Source of the DNA: JAJDFU01 sp964595955
Lineage (GTDB): Bacteria > Bacteroidota > Bacteroidia > Chitinophagales > Saprospiraceae
Length of the DNA stretch: 64,000 nt
Assembly (NCBI GenBank): GCA_964595955.1
Contig: CAZQSF010000002.1
Location: 27,824 to 91,823, forward strand
Reading direction: 5' to 3'
In this document: piece after piece, positions 7,884-17,115 of the stretch
Layout of the letters: the number at the start of each line of letters is the position of its first letter
How positions within the stretch are numbered: the first letter of the stretch is position 1
Program-made: the position numbers and the translations under genes
Notes under the pieces: model-generated
Seen by the model: only the letters and a program-made list of their open reading frames with translations
What the model was told of the DNA's origin: nothing
Databases searched by the model: none

Positions 7884-8912
7884 TCACTGAAAAAGATTGT
7901 CGTAATCGCTGCCGGAAGAGCCGCCTTCCTTTCGCGCTTCGGGTTCGGCTCGAGGGGATTCCAGATCCAGCGTTTCGCCGGAGGACTTGCCCTGCCCTTC
8001 CAACAGCAGGAGGGTGCTTTCTTTTTCCCATCGCTCAAGCATGCGCAGGCCTTCCTCTTCGAAAATGCCGTTCTGCAGGTCCACCGACTCCATAAAGTTG
8101 GCCGATAGCTCCATGAAACGCTCCATCTCGCCCACCTTGTTGGCCACGTCGTCGGCAACGGCCTCCATAGCTGCGTCAAACATGGCGCGCTTATCCGGAT
8201 CGCCGGAGATGACACTCATTGCCGATTTCATGGCCGAGTGGGAAGCCCGTATGGCTTTGCGTTCCTGTTCTTTGAGCTTGACCTGGTCGCGAGTGTCTTC
8301 CAGCAACACTTCCGAATTGGAGTGCATTTTCACCAGAATGCGGTTGAGCACCTCCATCTTGTCGTGCAGCACTTTGTACTTGCTGTTGGTCTCCTTGAGG
8401 CGGGCAGCCTTTCGGGAAGCCAGTAGCATTTGCTGGTCCATGCCCTTTTCCTTGGCCGCACTGGCCATTTTCATCTGATTGTCGATCTCGCGGCTGTTCT
8501 CGGTCATAAGGGTGTCGATCTTGCGCATCTGACCCCGCAGCGAACCGATCTGCTTGCGCATTTTACCCAAATTATCCTCCAGGTCTTCCACATAGCTTTT
8601 GAGGATGCCGATGGGATCGATCTGCACGAACAAGCCGGTCACCCATCGCATAGTACTTTTGTACATATACCAGATGAGGTTGCGCATCTTGGGGTCGAAG
8701 ACCATGTAGAGCAAGGCCCCCAACACTACAATGAGTCCGGCCAGGTACAGGGTGTTGGACAACAAGGCGACAAGAGCCGGTCCGAAGTTGATGAGTAAAA
8801 GCGTTGCCGCAGCGATGATGGCGACCAGAAAAATGGCACCGGTCACGCCTTCAGGACGCTTCCAAAAGGATTTTTTTGTGCTCGTTGGTTTGAATGGAAC
8901 ATTATCAGCCAT
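7884..8912 (-). CDS. Membrane-anchored PspA/ESCRT-III-like helical protein
   Basis: 342 residues. After a basic N-terminus there are two transmembrane segments (about 24-42 and 52-72). Residues about 102-225 form long amphipathic helices with EDLEDNLGKMRKQIG and a glutamine/lysine-rich return helix; then shorter helices to about 300, and an acidic, serine-rich tail ending SDYDNLFQ. The helical layout (hairpin followed by an EKxxxxQxxxLASRKAA segment) recalls PspA/Vipp1, the bacterial ESCRT-III relatives, but those lack transmembrane anchors, so homology is a suggestion only. The upstream gene (29 bp away) encodes a coiled-coil partner. A membrane-repair or remodelling role is inference. No known catalytic motif. 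Confidence 0.6.
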   Translation of the reverse strand: MADNVPFKPTSTKKSFWKRPEGVTGAIFLVAIIAAATLLLINFGPALVALLSNTLYLAGLIVVLGALLYMVFDPKMRNLIWYMYKSTMRWVTGLFVQIDPIGILKSYVEDLEDNLGKMRKQIGSLRGQMRKIDTLMTENSREIDNQMKMASAAKEKGMDQQMLLASRKAARLKETNSKYKVLHDKMEVLNRILVKMHSNSEVLLEDTRDQVKLKEQERKAIRASHSAMKSAMSVISGDPDKRAMFDAAMEAVADDVANKVGEMERFMELSANFMESVDLQNGIFEEEGLRMLERWEKESTLLLLEGQGKSSGETLDLESPRAEPEARKEGGSSGSDYDNLFQ

Positions 8913-8941
8913 GGCAAACGTTGGTTCAATGGTAAAATCGA

Positions 8942-9493
8942 TCAGGCAATAAATCGTTCGATGTTTTCCAGGTCGTGCTCAATTTCGCCGAGTATGGTGG
9001 TTACCGTTTCCTGAAAACTCTGTTGGGTGGCCGCGATCTTGTCCTCTGCCGTTCGGATTTCCTCCTCGGCGTTCCGAATGGTCGATTCGGATTGGGCGAT
9101 CTTGTCCTCCAACTGTTCGATCTTCGCCCTGTAATCTTCGATCTGCTTCTTTATTTTCTCAACTTCCTTTTGCTTGGACTGAATGCGCTGCTCGACCTGT
9201 TTGCTGGCAGCTGCTTCAAACTGTTGTTTTTCCGTATCCAGCACCTTCTTGTAGTGCTTTGCGGATTCCAACAGTTTTTCCTTGGTAAGCCCGAGGGTGC
9301 TGGCGGTGGCAAAAGCCGACTTAAAAGCCGTTTCCTGGTCCATATTCATTCCCTTCAGCGCTGCCAGGGATTGCTTGTATTCCAGGTAATCAAAACCCGG
9401 CAAATTGTTTTTTTCAATGGCTTTGACCAGAAACTCTACGCTGCGCTTGTCCAGCCCGCGCTCGAGAAAGAGCGCCTTCAGTTTGTTCTGCAT
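8942..9493 (-). CDS. Coiled-coil protein, partner of the PspA-like gene
   Basis: 183 residues from the ATG at 9493 (the frame extends 13 codons upstream through a palindrome and is unlikely to be translated there). Residues 1-80 are helical and start MQNKLKALFLERGLDK; about 80-165 is a continuous charged coiled coil (KQKEVEKIKKQIEDYRAKIE and similar heptads). No signal peptide or membrane segment, so cytoplasmic. It precedes the PspA-like gene by 29 bp and must share its transcript. Unknown family; a scaffold or regulator of the membrane protein is the simplest guess. Confidence 0.65.
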   Translation of the reverse strand: MQNKLKALFLERGLDKRSVEFLVKAIEKNNLPGFDYLEYKQSLAALKGMNMDQETAFKSAFATASTLGLTKEKLLESAKHYKKVLDTEKQQFEAAASKQVEQRIQSKQKEVEKIKKQIEDYRAKIEQLEDKIAQSESTIRNAEEEIRTAEDKIAATQQSFQETVTTILGEIEHDLENIERFIA

Positions 9494-9516
9494 GGAAAAG
9501 AAATAAAGATCTCCGA

Positions 9517-9532
9517 TTGTGTTCTCACACAA
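9517..9532. promoter_or_regulatory. Perfect inverted repeat upstream of the coiled-coil/PspA-like operon
   Basis: TTGTGT-TCTC-ACACAA: 6-bp arms, 4-bp spacer, 24-39 nt before the ATG at 9493. It suits a dimeric repressor or a small RNA hairpin in the leader. Regulator unknown. Confidence 0.35.
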
Positions 9533-9591
9533 AATAAGAGAAATGCCCCGACTTGAGAAGTAATTTTCGATGGCCGTCCGGGCACGGTCGA

Positions 9592-12500
9592 TCAGTCCGG
9601 GGGATTGAGGGTCAAAGTGCTGAATCCGCTGCTGCCCTTTTCGAGCCGGATCTGTACGGCAATGCGTTCTTTCAGGGCTTTCACGTGGGAAATAATACCG
9701 ATGGTTTTTCCTTTGGCCTGTAGGTTTTCCAGGGTGGTCAGGGCGAGGTCCAGGGCGTTGTCGTCCAGCGTGCCGAAGCCCTCATCGATAAATAAGGACC
9801 GGATCTCAGCTTGCTGCCCCGCCATGTCGCTCAGGCCAAGGGCCAGAGCCAGGCTGACCAGGAAGCTTTCTCCGCCCGACAGGGTATTCATGCTTCTGCG
9901 GTTATCGGCCTGAAAGGTATCCACGATTTGGAGGTTCAGACTGTCGGGTGCCTTTTCAATCCGGTAGCGCCCATGCAGCTGTTGCAGGTGGCTATTGGCT
10001 GCGCGAACCAGCTGGCGAAGCGTCAACCCCTGAGCAAAGGTTCGAAACTTCTTTCCATCGGCCTGGCCGATGAGTTCGTTGAGCTGCGCCCAGCGACGGT
10101 GCTCTCTTCGCTGGGCATGTAGTTTTTCGACCAGTCCGGCCTGGTTCTGCATTTGCCGCCGGTGGCTTTCCAGCTCCTGATCCAAGGCGCCAATGCGGCG
10201 AACCGCTTCGTCGCGGGCTTGCTTTTTTTCGGCCTGTTGCTGCTGCAGGACCTCAGCGGCAGGCTGATCGAGGGTTCGTCGGGCCAACCCCTCCCGCTCG
10301 GCATGGAGTTGTTGCTCCTCTCTTTGCAGCGCACTTTGATCCTGGATAAGTCGCTTTTCCGTTTCTTCGTATTCGGTCAGGTGCTCTCGATCCAGCAGGC
10401 TTTTCTCCAGTTCGGGGATTCCGGAAAGCCGATGCCGCTGCACGAAGGCTTCCAATTGATGGCGCAGCTGCTCCGCTTCGTTGTCCAGTCGCATTCTCTG
10501 TTCCTCGAGGCCCTTTCGACGTTCCTCACTTTGCAGAAGGCGTTCTCGCACAGCCTGAAGCGCTTCCCGGGCCTCGCGGTGTTTGTTCCGGGCTGCCGCC
10601 AAGCGGTTTCGGAACTGGGCGTCCAGGGCATCCGGGTCTGTCGCCTCCAGCAAATCGAAGCGCCGTTTGTCCATATCCGCCAGTTGGCTCCTTTCGGATT
10701 CCAGTTCTTGCTTCAATTGCTCGAGCCTGGCTGCCTGTTTTTCATCCCCGGTCATCCAATTTTCGAGTTGGGCCTGCAAGTCACGGATCTGGATGCGGAG
10801 TGTTTCCAGCTCGTTGCGTTTTTTCGCATAGGTATTTTGGTATTCCTTCAAAAGGGGCAAGGGGTCGTCATCCGAATCCAACCAGGGGGTGAAAGGCGCC
10901 AGTAAATTCTGTCGTTCCAAGGCCTCTTTTTGAAGGTCCTCCTCCAGTCGCCGAATATCTTTCTCAGCCTGTTTCAGGCTTTCGGTCAGGCCTATCCGGC
11001 GCTTCTCCAAGGTCGTCAGTTCCTGGCTCAGCGGTTTGCATGCGCTATCCAGTGCTTCGCGGCGCTCCAAGAGGTCTTCCACCTGCCGAATGTCTGTTTG
11101 TAGCCTCTCCAGTTGCTCCCGCTTGCGATCGCTTTCCCTAATCCATTCTTCCAAGGTTGCCTTTTCGAGTTGGCCGTCCCAAATCGGATCCGCATCGAGT
11201 TGCGTTCGCAGATCCTCAATGGCCCGGTCTATCTGATCCATCCGCGAATCGGGCGAGCCGGCCAGCCCCCGCAGCCGCTCCTCCAATTGCAGGTACCGGG
11301 CTTTCACCTTCCAGTGCAGATTGATCAGGCGCTCCTCTTCTCGTTCGGCATCCTCCAGGTCTTGCCGGGCCCGGTCCTGGTAAGGTTGGGGCGCATGCTC
11401 TTCGAAGGGGTGCTCCGTTGACCCGCACAGGGGGCACGGCTCTCCCGGTTTTAAATTCGCCCGTTCGCGAGCGTAGTTGGCCAACAGCAATTGAGCCTCC
11501 AGCATGTGCCGTCGCTCTTGTACTTTTTTTCCGGCAGCCGTGCACTGGTCGAGCAAGGCCTGTGCCTCCTCCTGTAAATGCCTGCGCTCTGTCTCCCACT
11601 GACTCCGGGACTCCGCAAGTGCCGTGCGCTCTTCGAGCAAGCTCTTATACTGCTCGACCCGCTCCATCAGATCTTCCCTGTCGCGCGCTTCCCGACGCCT
11701 GTCTTCCAGTTCCCGGCGCCAGGCTTGCAGCTTGTGCAAGGGGCTGGATGCCCGGCCAACATAGTCTTGCAAGGATGACACCAACGCTTCCCGTTCCTGC
11801 TTTTTTTGTTCCAAATGGCCCGCTCGGGTTTGCGCCTGGCCTTCGATCTCTGCCCGTTCTTTTTCTCTTTCGCTATACAGCTCCCGAGCCTTTTTGGCCT
11901 CCGAGCGGATTTGGGCCAAAGCGTCGTGGTTCCGCTGCAAGAGGGGCAGAGTGCGGGAAAGAGCTTCCCAACCGGCGCGTTCGCGAAGCCAGTCGTCGAG
12001 CCGGGTTTGCGCTTCCTGCAGCGCCTCTAACTCCCGTTGGCGATCGCGGGCAAGTGAAGCGGCCTCCTTTCGGGCTCGGATCAGGGTTTCCTGCTGTCCT
12101 TCCAGGTCGTGCAGGCGATCGCGAAGCCGGATGCGCTGAGTATCCAACTTGCGAGCCTCCGTCAGCCGGGGTAGTAGAATTTCCCACTCCGCTGCCTCCC
12201 CGGCTTCCTCCTCCCGGGCTTTTTCCCACTGGACCTGCAGGGCTTCCCTCTGGTTCCGCAATGCCTCCAGCTTTCGCAGTTCCTCCTCGGCAGCTTCGAG
12301 GAGTTCGGTCCGTCGCCCACTAACCCGGTGCCAGTTCTCAAGGATCGGCATAGCATCAGCCAATCGCCGGTGCTCATCCAGCCGCAGCCGGTTGGCAGCA
12401 AAAGCCGTCCAGGCTTCCTTCCATTGCGTTTGTGCCGATGTCCACTGCCGAAGCCGCTTTTGGAGGTGTTCCCAGGCCTGCCAGGCCTCGAGCTGCTCCT

Positions 12501-13236
12501 GGATTTGAGCCAGCTGGCGGTCCAGCAGATCGATCTCGTTTCGAAATCGCTTCCGTTCGGCTTCCTTTTCCCCCACGGCCTCAGGACTCAACACCTCCAA
12601 TTGATCGAGTTGTTGCTGGAGTTGTTCGAGCTGCCGCGCTTCCTCCCGGTTGCGCTCAAAGGCCGCCATGGACAGTTGCGAATAGATGGCTGTGCCGGTT
12701 ATGCGTTCCAGCATAGCCGAACGGTCGCGCTCATCCGCCTTTAGAAATGCGGCAAACTCGCCCTGAGAAAGCAGCACCGACTTGGTGAATCGATCGTAAT
12801 CCAGCCCGGTAATGTCCAGGATCAGGGCATCGACATCGCGCACTTTTTCGGCCAGGATCTCAAACCTGCCGGACGCCGGCTGAAAAACGGCGAGCTCTCG
12901 CCGGGCAGGCTGCAACCGTCCGTCGGGCTTTTGATGTGCACGCCACTGATTCCACTTGGCCCGGTAGTGACTTCCGCCACTTTCGAATTCCACCTCGGCC
13001 ATGGACTCCGCCGTTCCCCAGCTCATCACCTGGCCGAGGTCGTCGCGAAAGCGAGGCGTGCGTCCGTAGAGCCCCAGGGTCAGCGCATCCAGCAAGGTCG
13101 TCTTGCCGGAGCCGGTGTCTCCGGTAATGGCAAACAGGCCCGTGGCAGCCAGCGGACCTTCCACAAAAGAGAGCTCAATTGGAGCGGCGCTCCTTAGCGA
13201 ATTGATGTTCTGAAATCGAAGGCTGCAAATCCGCAT
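9592..13236 (-). CDS. sbcC: Exonuclease subunit SbcC (Rad50-like ATPase)
   Basis: 1214 residues, an SMC-like ATPase that works with SbcD to cut hairpins and protein-blocked DNA ends. Walker A is GDTGSGKT at 39-46; long coiled coils follow on both sides of a zinc hook CPLCGS near residue 600; the C-terminal head has the ABC signature LSGGESF and Walker B LFIDEGFGTLDD. Length is within the normal SbcC range (about 1000-1250). It follows sbcD by 15 bp. The coding strand is rich in charged helices, which creates long spurious frames on the opposite strand. Confidence 0.95.
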   Translation of the reverse strand: MRICSLRFQNINSLRSAAPIELSFVEGPLAATGLFAITGDTGSGKTTLLDALTLGLYGRTPRFRDDLGQVMSWGTAESMAEVEFESGGSHYRAKWNQWRAHQKPDGRLQPARRELAVFQPASGRFEILAEKVRDVDALILDITGLDYDRFTKSVLLSQGEFAAFLKADERDRSAMLERITGTAIYSQLSMAAFERNREEARQLEQLQQQLDQLEVLSPEAVGEKEAERKRFRNEIDLLDRQLAQIQEQLEAWQAWEHLQKRLRQWTSAQTQWKEAWTAFAANRLRLDEHRRLADAMPILENWHRVSGRRTELLEAAEEELRKLEALRNQREALQVQWEKAREEEAGEAAEWEILLPRLTEARKLDTQRIRLRDRLHDLEGQQETLIRARKEAASLARDRQRELEALQEAQTRLDDWLRERAGWEALSRTLPLLQRNHDALAQIRSEAKKARELYSEREKERAEIEGQAQTRAGHLEQKKQEREALVSSLQDYVGRASSPLHKLQAWRRELEDRRREARDREDLMERVEQYKSLLEERTALAESRSQWETERRHLQEEAQALLDQCTAAGKKVQERRHMLEAQLLLANYARERANLKPGEPCPLCGSTEHPFEEHAPQPYQDRARQDLEDAEREEERLINLHWKVKARYLQLEERLRGLAGSPDSRMDQIDRAIEDLRTQLDADPIWDGQLEKATLEEWIRESDRKREQLERLQTDIRQVEDLLERREALDSACKPLSQELTTLEKRRIGLTESLKQAEKDIRRLEEDLQKEALERQNLLAPFTPWLDSDDDPLPLLKEYQNTYAKKRNELETLRIQIRDLQAQLENWMTGDEKQAARLEQLKQELESERSQLADMDKRRFDLLEATDPDALDAQFRNRLAAARNKHREAREALQAVRERLLQSEERRKGLEEQRMRLDNEAEQLRHQLEAFVQRHRLSGIPELEKSLLDREHLTEYEETEKRLIQDQSALQREEQQLHAEREGLARRTLDQPAAEVLQQQQAEKKQARDEAVRRIGALDQELESHRRQMQNQAGLVEKLHAQRREHRRWAQLNELIGQADGKKFRTFAQGLTLRQLVRAANSHLQQLHGRYRIEKAPDSLNLQIVDTFQADNRRSMNTLSGGESFLVSLALALGLSDMAGQQAEIRSLFIDEGFGTLDDNALDLALTTLENLQAKGKTIGIISHVKALKERIAVQIRLEKGSSGFSTLTLNPPD

Positions 13237-13251
13237 GAATCTCGTTTCCCA

Positions 13252-14478
13252 TTATTCGGCGAGCTCGCGCTCGCGCACCCAATTGCAGAGTTCGTTAAAG
13301 GTCTTCTCCAGTTCGGCCCGCTCCTCCTCTTCGATTATGCCGGCTGCATCACATCGCTGGCGAAATACGTCGAGCACGCTCAGGTCTTTGAGTTGCACCT
13401 CTTCCGGCGCTTCTGAATCCGTTCCCGAAGCGGGATTTTCGATCCGGATTTTAAGCAGTTCCAGTTCGGCCTCCGAGACCAGTTCCCGAAGTTCCTGGTC
13501 GAACTGAGGATGCAGGCGGTCGGCCTTTACCAAAACCTCCACCCAGGGCGTCAGGTTGCGCTTCCCCCGGGCGGCAAAGGCCAGGAGCTTTTGCTTGACC
13601 TCTTCTGCCTGGCCGGTAATGGTTTTGAGCCGCCGGAAGGTCGGAGCGGGAAGAAATTCAATGGAAGCCCAGGCCCCCTGCTTCCAATCCAGTTGGAGCA
13701 CTCCCTTTTCGTCCTTGGTTTCGCTGAAGCTGAGTGGAAGGAGCGAACCGCTGTATTGAATATGCGGGTTGCCACCCACCTCTTGCCGGCGATGCAAATG
13801 CCCCAGGGCTACGTAGTCGAAGAGACCGGAAAAATCTTCGGCGCGAATATTTTCGGTATCGCCGATGTAGATGTTGTCCTGGCGGGCAGAGGCATAGGTA
13901 CCGCCGGCGTACAAATGGCCCATGGCGATGAGCGGAACGCCCTTTCCGGCAAAGGGTTGCATGGCGTCGGCCAGCTCGCGGTAGTGGTTTGCCAGGGCCT
14001 GGCGAAGCCGGCGAATGCGTTCGTCGCTGCGCTCACCGGCAATGCTGTACTTCAGGTCCCGGTCGCGCAGAAAAGGAACCGCCCCCACGACGGCAATCAG
14101 CTCACCGCCCTCATCGTAAAGGGGAATGACCTCATCGGCCACTTCGGACCCGGCCTCGCCCACGACGTGGATGTTAAAATATCGGAGAAGATCCCGGGGG
14201 GCCTGCAGCATAGCAGGCGAATCGTGGTTGCCCCCGGTAATGACCACATGGCGGCAGGAGGTGCCCATCAGGCGGGTGAGGAAGCGATAATACATGCGCC
14301 GGGCGGAATTGGGCGGGTTGCCGATGTCAAAGACATCGCCTGCCACCAGAAGTAGCTTTGCCTGCTGCGCTTCGATGAGCTCGAGCAGCCAGTCCAGGGC
14401 GAGTTGCTGTTCCCTTTCGCGGTCGCAGGAAAGGAGCTTCTGCCCCAAATGCCAATCCGAGGTGTGTACAATTCGCAT
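13252..14478 (-). CDS. sbcD: Exonuclease subunit SbcD (Mre11-like nuclease)
   Basis: 408 residues from the ATG at 14478, chosen because MRIVHTSDWHLGQ is the invariant start of SbcD; the frame extends 54 codons upstream into the neighbour without support. Metal-binding motifs of the calcineurin-like phosphoesterase fold are intact: DWH (Asp8, His10), GDVFD, GGNHD and GHLH. It forms the Mn2+-dependent nuclease of the SbcCD complex. First gene of the sbcD-sbcC pair and 17 bp downstream of the YheT gene. Confidence 0.95.
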   Translation of the reverse strand: MRIVHTSDWHLGQKLLSCDREREQQLALDWLLELIEAQQAKLLLVAGDVFDIGNPPNSARRMYYRFLTRLMGTSCRHVVITGGNHDSPAMLQAPRDLLRYFNIHVVGEAGSEVADEVIPLYDEGGELIAVVGAVPFLRDRDLKYSIAGERSDERIRRLRQALANHYRELADAMQPFAGKGVPLIAMGHLYAGGTYASARQDNIYIGDTENIRAEDFSGLFDYVALGHLHRRQEVGGNPHIQYSGSLLPLSFSETKDEKGVLQLDWKQGAWASIEFLPAPTFRRLKTITGQAEEVKQKLLAFAARGKRNLTPWVEVLVKADRLHPQFDQELRELVSEAELELLKIRIENPASGTDSEAPEEVQLKDLSVLDVFRQRCDAAGIIEEEERAELEKTFNELCNWVRERELAE

Positions 14479-14495
14479 AAGCGCTTTTCCCAAAA

Positions 14496-15464
14496 TTAGC
14501 AGGATGACGCAAATTCCAAAGCCCGGTATTCCGCCCAGGTGTAGGGCTCGCGGGCCAGGGTAAAGCCCACATGGCCCCCCTGAGGCGGAGCCTCTAAAAA
14601 GAGATACTCGTGCCCCGAGGCATAATCTTCCGGATAGCAAGCCGGCCCCAGGATGGGATCGTTCCAGGCATTGACCAGCAGGGCCGGACGTTTTAGCCCG
14701 TCCAGAAAATGCAGGGAGGAGCCCCTTTGATAAAAGTCCTCAGCCGACCGGTATCCGTTTAAAGGAGCCGAGAAATACTCGTCGAAGTCGGTCCAGTGGC
14801 CGATGCGCTGAAAGTTTTCCAGGTCGACCAGGTCCGGATACTGCCGGGCTTTAGCCGTGATCTTGGCCTTCAAACGGCGAAGAAAGTGCTTTTTGTAAAA
14901 GGCATTTCCCGGCTTTTCCAGCGCTTCTACACTCGACTTCAGGACAACGGGGGCCGAAAAGGCGACGCCCCGGGATACCGGCCCGGGCACTTCGTGGCCG
15001 TGTACGCCCAGGTATTTGAGCAAAATATTGCCGCCCATGCTGAAACCGATCAGAACAATCTCTTCATAATCCAGAGTGCGAAGGGCGTGATGGATGACTT
15101 CCCCGATATCGCCGATCTCTCCGTGGTTGTAAAGCCGGGGCATGAGGTTGAGTTCGCCGCTGCAAGAGCGGCAGTTCCACGCCAGTACATCCCAGCCGCG
15201 TTGGAAAAACAGCCCGGCCATACCCTGGATGTAGGCTTTGTGCGAATTGCCCTCCAGGCCGTGCGAGAGCAGGGCCAGCTTTCGACGGCCGGATTTCACC
15301 AGCCAGTCCAGATCGACAAAATCGCCGTCCGAAAGGACAAAGCGCTCGCGTTCGTAGGGCAGCTCGGGAACCTTGCGAAACATCGAGGGCAGAATAGTCT
15401 GCAGGTGGCCGTTGAATTGATAGCGTGGCGGCCGGTAGGCATCCGTATGTCGAATCACGGGCAT
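14496..15464 (-). CDS. YheT/EMB8-family alpha/beta hydrolase
   Basis: 322 residues. The family N-terminus (GHLQTILPSMFR) and the alpha/beta-hydrolase core are present: nucleophile Ser142 in GFSMGGN, acid Asp269 in NAWNDP, and His298 in GGHVGF. The family includes E. coli YheT and plant/animal ABHD1/3 esterases, some of which are lipases; substrate unknown here. No signal peptide, so cytoplasmic. It is embedded in a leftward run of genes (CotH, CotH, yheT, sbcD, sbcC) with gaps of 12-31 bp, probably one transcript of functionally mixed genes. Confidence 0.88.
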   Translation of the reverse strand: MPVIRHTDAYRPPRYQFNGHLQTILPSMFRKVPELPYERERFVLSDGDFVDLDWLVKSGRRKLALLSHGLEGNSHKAYIQGMAGLFFQRGWDVLAWNCRSCSGELNLMPRLYNHGEIGDIGEVIHHALRTLDYEEIVLIGFSMGGNILLKYLGVHGHEVPGPVSRGVAFSAPVVLKSSVEALEKPGNAFYKKHFLRRLKAKITAKARQYPDLVDLENFQRIGHWTDFDEYFSAPLNGYRSAEDFYQRGSSLHFLDGLKRPALLVNAWNDPILGPACYPEDYASGHEYLFLEAPPQGGHVGFTLAREPYTWAEYRALEFASSC

Positions 15465-15476
15465 GAGGCAGCCGGG

Positions 15477-17084
15477 TTATTGCTTTTCCAGTTCTTCGGA
15501 GACCGTGTAAAACTCGAATGAAGCGCGGGAGGGCGACAGGCGGGCCAGGGTTTTACCTTCCGCTATAAAGTAGTACTGGGCATCCGGCGTGGTCGACAAC
15601 ACCAGGTTCCAGCTTTCCCCGCCTTTGGCATCCAGCTCCATGGGAAAGCGCGAGAATGGCATGTGGGGGCCTTTGCGCTGCAAGATCCAAACCCGCTCGG
15701 CGCCCTCCGTTTCCGCCGTGAAGCGAAACGCCCCTTTCTCTTCGGTTTCGGCTACACTCACTCGCTGAATACCGGGCGGGTCCTTTGCCATCAGGGGGTG
15801 ATTGCGAAGGTAGGCCACCCGTCCGTCCATGAGCTCAAGCAAGCCCACGACCTCTACCCCATCGGCCTCGGCGCGCCCCTCCAGGTTTTGATGGAAGGTT
15901 GCTTCCGGATAAAGCTTATTGTCGTCCTCCGCCACCAGCGGCTTGAGTTTTTCATGCACCTCCCGAACGCGCTTTTCGAACTGTCCGCTGAGAAAAACTT
16001 CTTCGAGCAAGGTTCGAAGATGTGCCACATACACTTTGCGAAACAGGTCGTTGCGCAACAAATGGGTGATCAAGGGTCGATCCTCGTTGTTGTGCTTGTA
16101 GTGAAGGAACATGCTGAGTTCCTGCATTCCCTGGAGATCCAGCCGGTTGCCCAACCCATCCAGCCGAAAGCCTCCAAAGGCCAGATTCATATCCCAGATC
16201 AGTGGGTGAAATTGACCGAAGGTGTCGCGGTAGAGGTAGTAGTTGTGGCAAAATTCGCCCAGGTAACTGTCGAGATTGACAATGCAGTTGTCGAATGCCA
16301 GCATCCAAAGGGCCTGGTCCACATCCAGGATGCGTTCGATGGAGTCGGGTTGTTCGTGCAGGGTGCGGGTAAGCTCTACGAGCTGGTTCCAGCCCGTATC
16401 ACTTTTGAGCTCATAAAGGCCGTGATAGCAGGCCGGGTCGGCGCCGAGGTAGCGCAGAGTAGCCCGCTCCTCCACCTTGGGACAGTGCGCCGGACGCCCG
16501 GCACCGTATTCGGGATCGCATTTGAACAGCACGCCTTCGCCGTAGCCGAAATAGCGCTCCAGGAAACGCTCGTCTATGGATTCCGTGGAATTGTACAGCC
16601 CGTAGTAATCGTCATTGATGTACACCTTGGCGAAATTCGCCCGGGGAGCGGGCATGTACTCACCCGCGATCTCGTATGCCATTGCTTCGCGAAGGAAAGA
16701 CGGATCCCGGAATACATTGGACAGCTTGAGGCGGGTATATCCGCCGGGCAGGGTCTGATCGTCCAGCACATGATCGATCTTGATGTTGAAAGGCAGCTTC
16801 TCCTTCCCTTTTTTGGACACGCTGTTGTAGGAGCTATTGCCTTTGTAGCGCACGCCTACCTGGCGATACCGCACGCCTTCTACCCAAATATCGGCAACGA
16901 CCCGCTCTTTGATCTTTTCGGACTTCAGGGAATCCAGCACATCTCGCCAATCCGGGCGGTCAATTTCGATGCGCACTTCGATCACCCGGTCCCGGGCGTA
17001 CAGGTCACCCGATTGGGCTGCGCAGCCACTCCAGGCTGCAAGCGTCCAAAACAAACTGATCCAAACCCATCGTACACTTCCCAT
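15477..17084 (-). CDS. Secreted CotH-family kinase-like protein (copy A)
   Basis: 535 residues from the ATG at 17084, giving a signal peptide ending near WSGCAAQ (a lipoprotein cysteine is possible). The CotH fold is an atypical protein kinase, known from Bacillus spore-coat CotH and fungal CotH invasins. The ATP-grasp-like core is visible: RLKLSN..RDPSFLREAMAYE near 140, then the catalytic segment NLDSY (Asp272) before HNYYLY, and the metal-binding WDMN (Asp298), spaced 26 residues as in CotH. The remaining 200 residues are helical with a beta C-terminal domain. A tandem paralogue lies 31 bp upstream. Substrate unknown; envelope or extracellular proteins are likely. Confidence 0.85.
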   Translation of the reverse strand: MGSVRWVWISLFWTLAAWSGCAAQSGDLYARDRVIEVRIEIDRPDWRDVLDSLKSEKIKERVVADIWVEGVRYRQVGVRYKGNSSYNSVSKKGKEKLPFNIKIDHVLDDQTLPGGYTRLKLSNVFRDPSFLREAMAYEIAGEYMPAPRANFAKVYINDDYYGLYNSTESIDERFLERYFGYGEGVLFKCDPEYGAGRPAHCPKVEERATLRYLGADPACYHGLYELKSDTGWNQLVELTRTLHEQPDSIERILDVDQALWMLAFDNCIVNLDSYLGEFCHNYYLYRDTFGQFHPLIWDMNLAFGGFRLDGLGNRLDLQGMQELSMFLHYKHNNEDRPLITHLLRNDLFRKVYVAHLRTLLEEVFLSGQFEKRVREVHEKLKPLVAEDDNKLYPEATFHQNLEGRAEADGVEVVGLLELMDGRVAYLRNHPLMAKDPPGIQRVSVAETEEKGAFRFTAETEGAERVWILQRKGPHMPFSRFPMELDAKGGESWNLVLSTTPDAQYYFIAEGKTLARLSPSRASFEFYTVSEELEKQ

Positions 17085-17115
17085 GCTGCTGTCCCAAACT
17101 TGGTCCAGCTGCAAG

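Noticed and set aside
11418..12323. 301-codon proline/arginine-rich frame opposite sbcC
   Set aside because: Composition is that of an antisense frame of charged coiled-coil coding sequence; sbcC itself is unambiguous.
13510..14355. 281-codon frame opposite sbcD
   Set aside because: Antisense shadow; sbcD motifs are complete on the minus strand.
9592..14478. SbcCD as part of an anti-phage or mobile island
   Set aside because: It is a normal housekeeping nuclease pair with typical length and composition, with no defence genes around.
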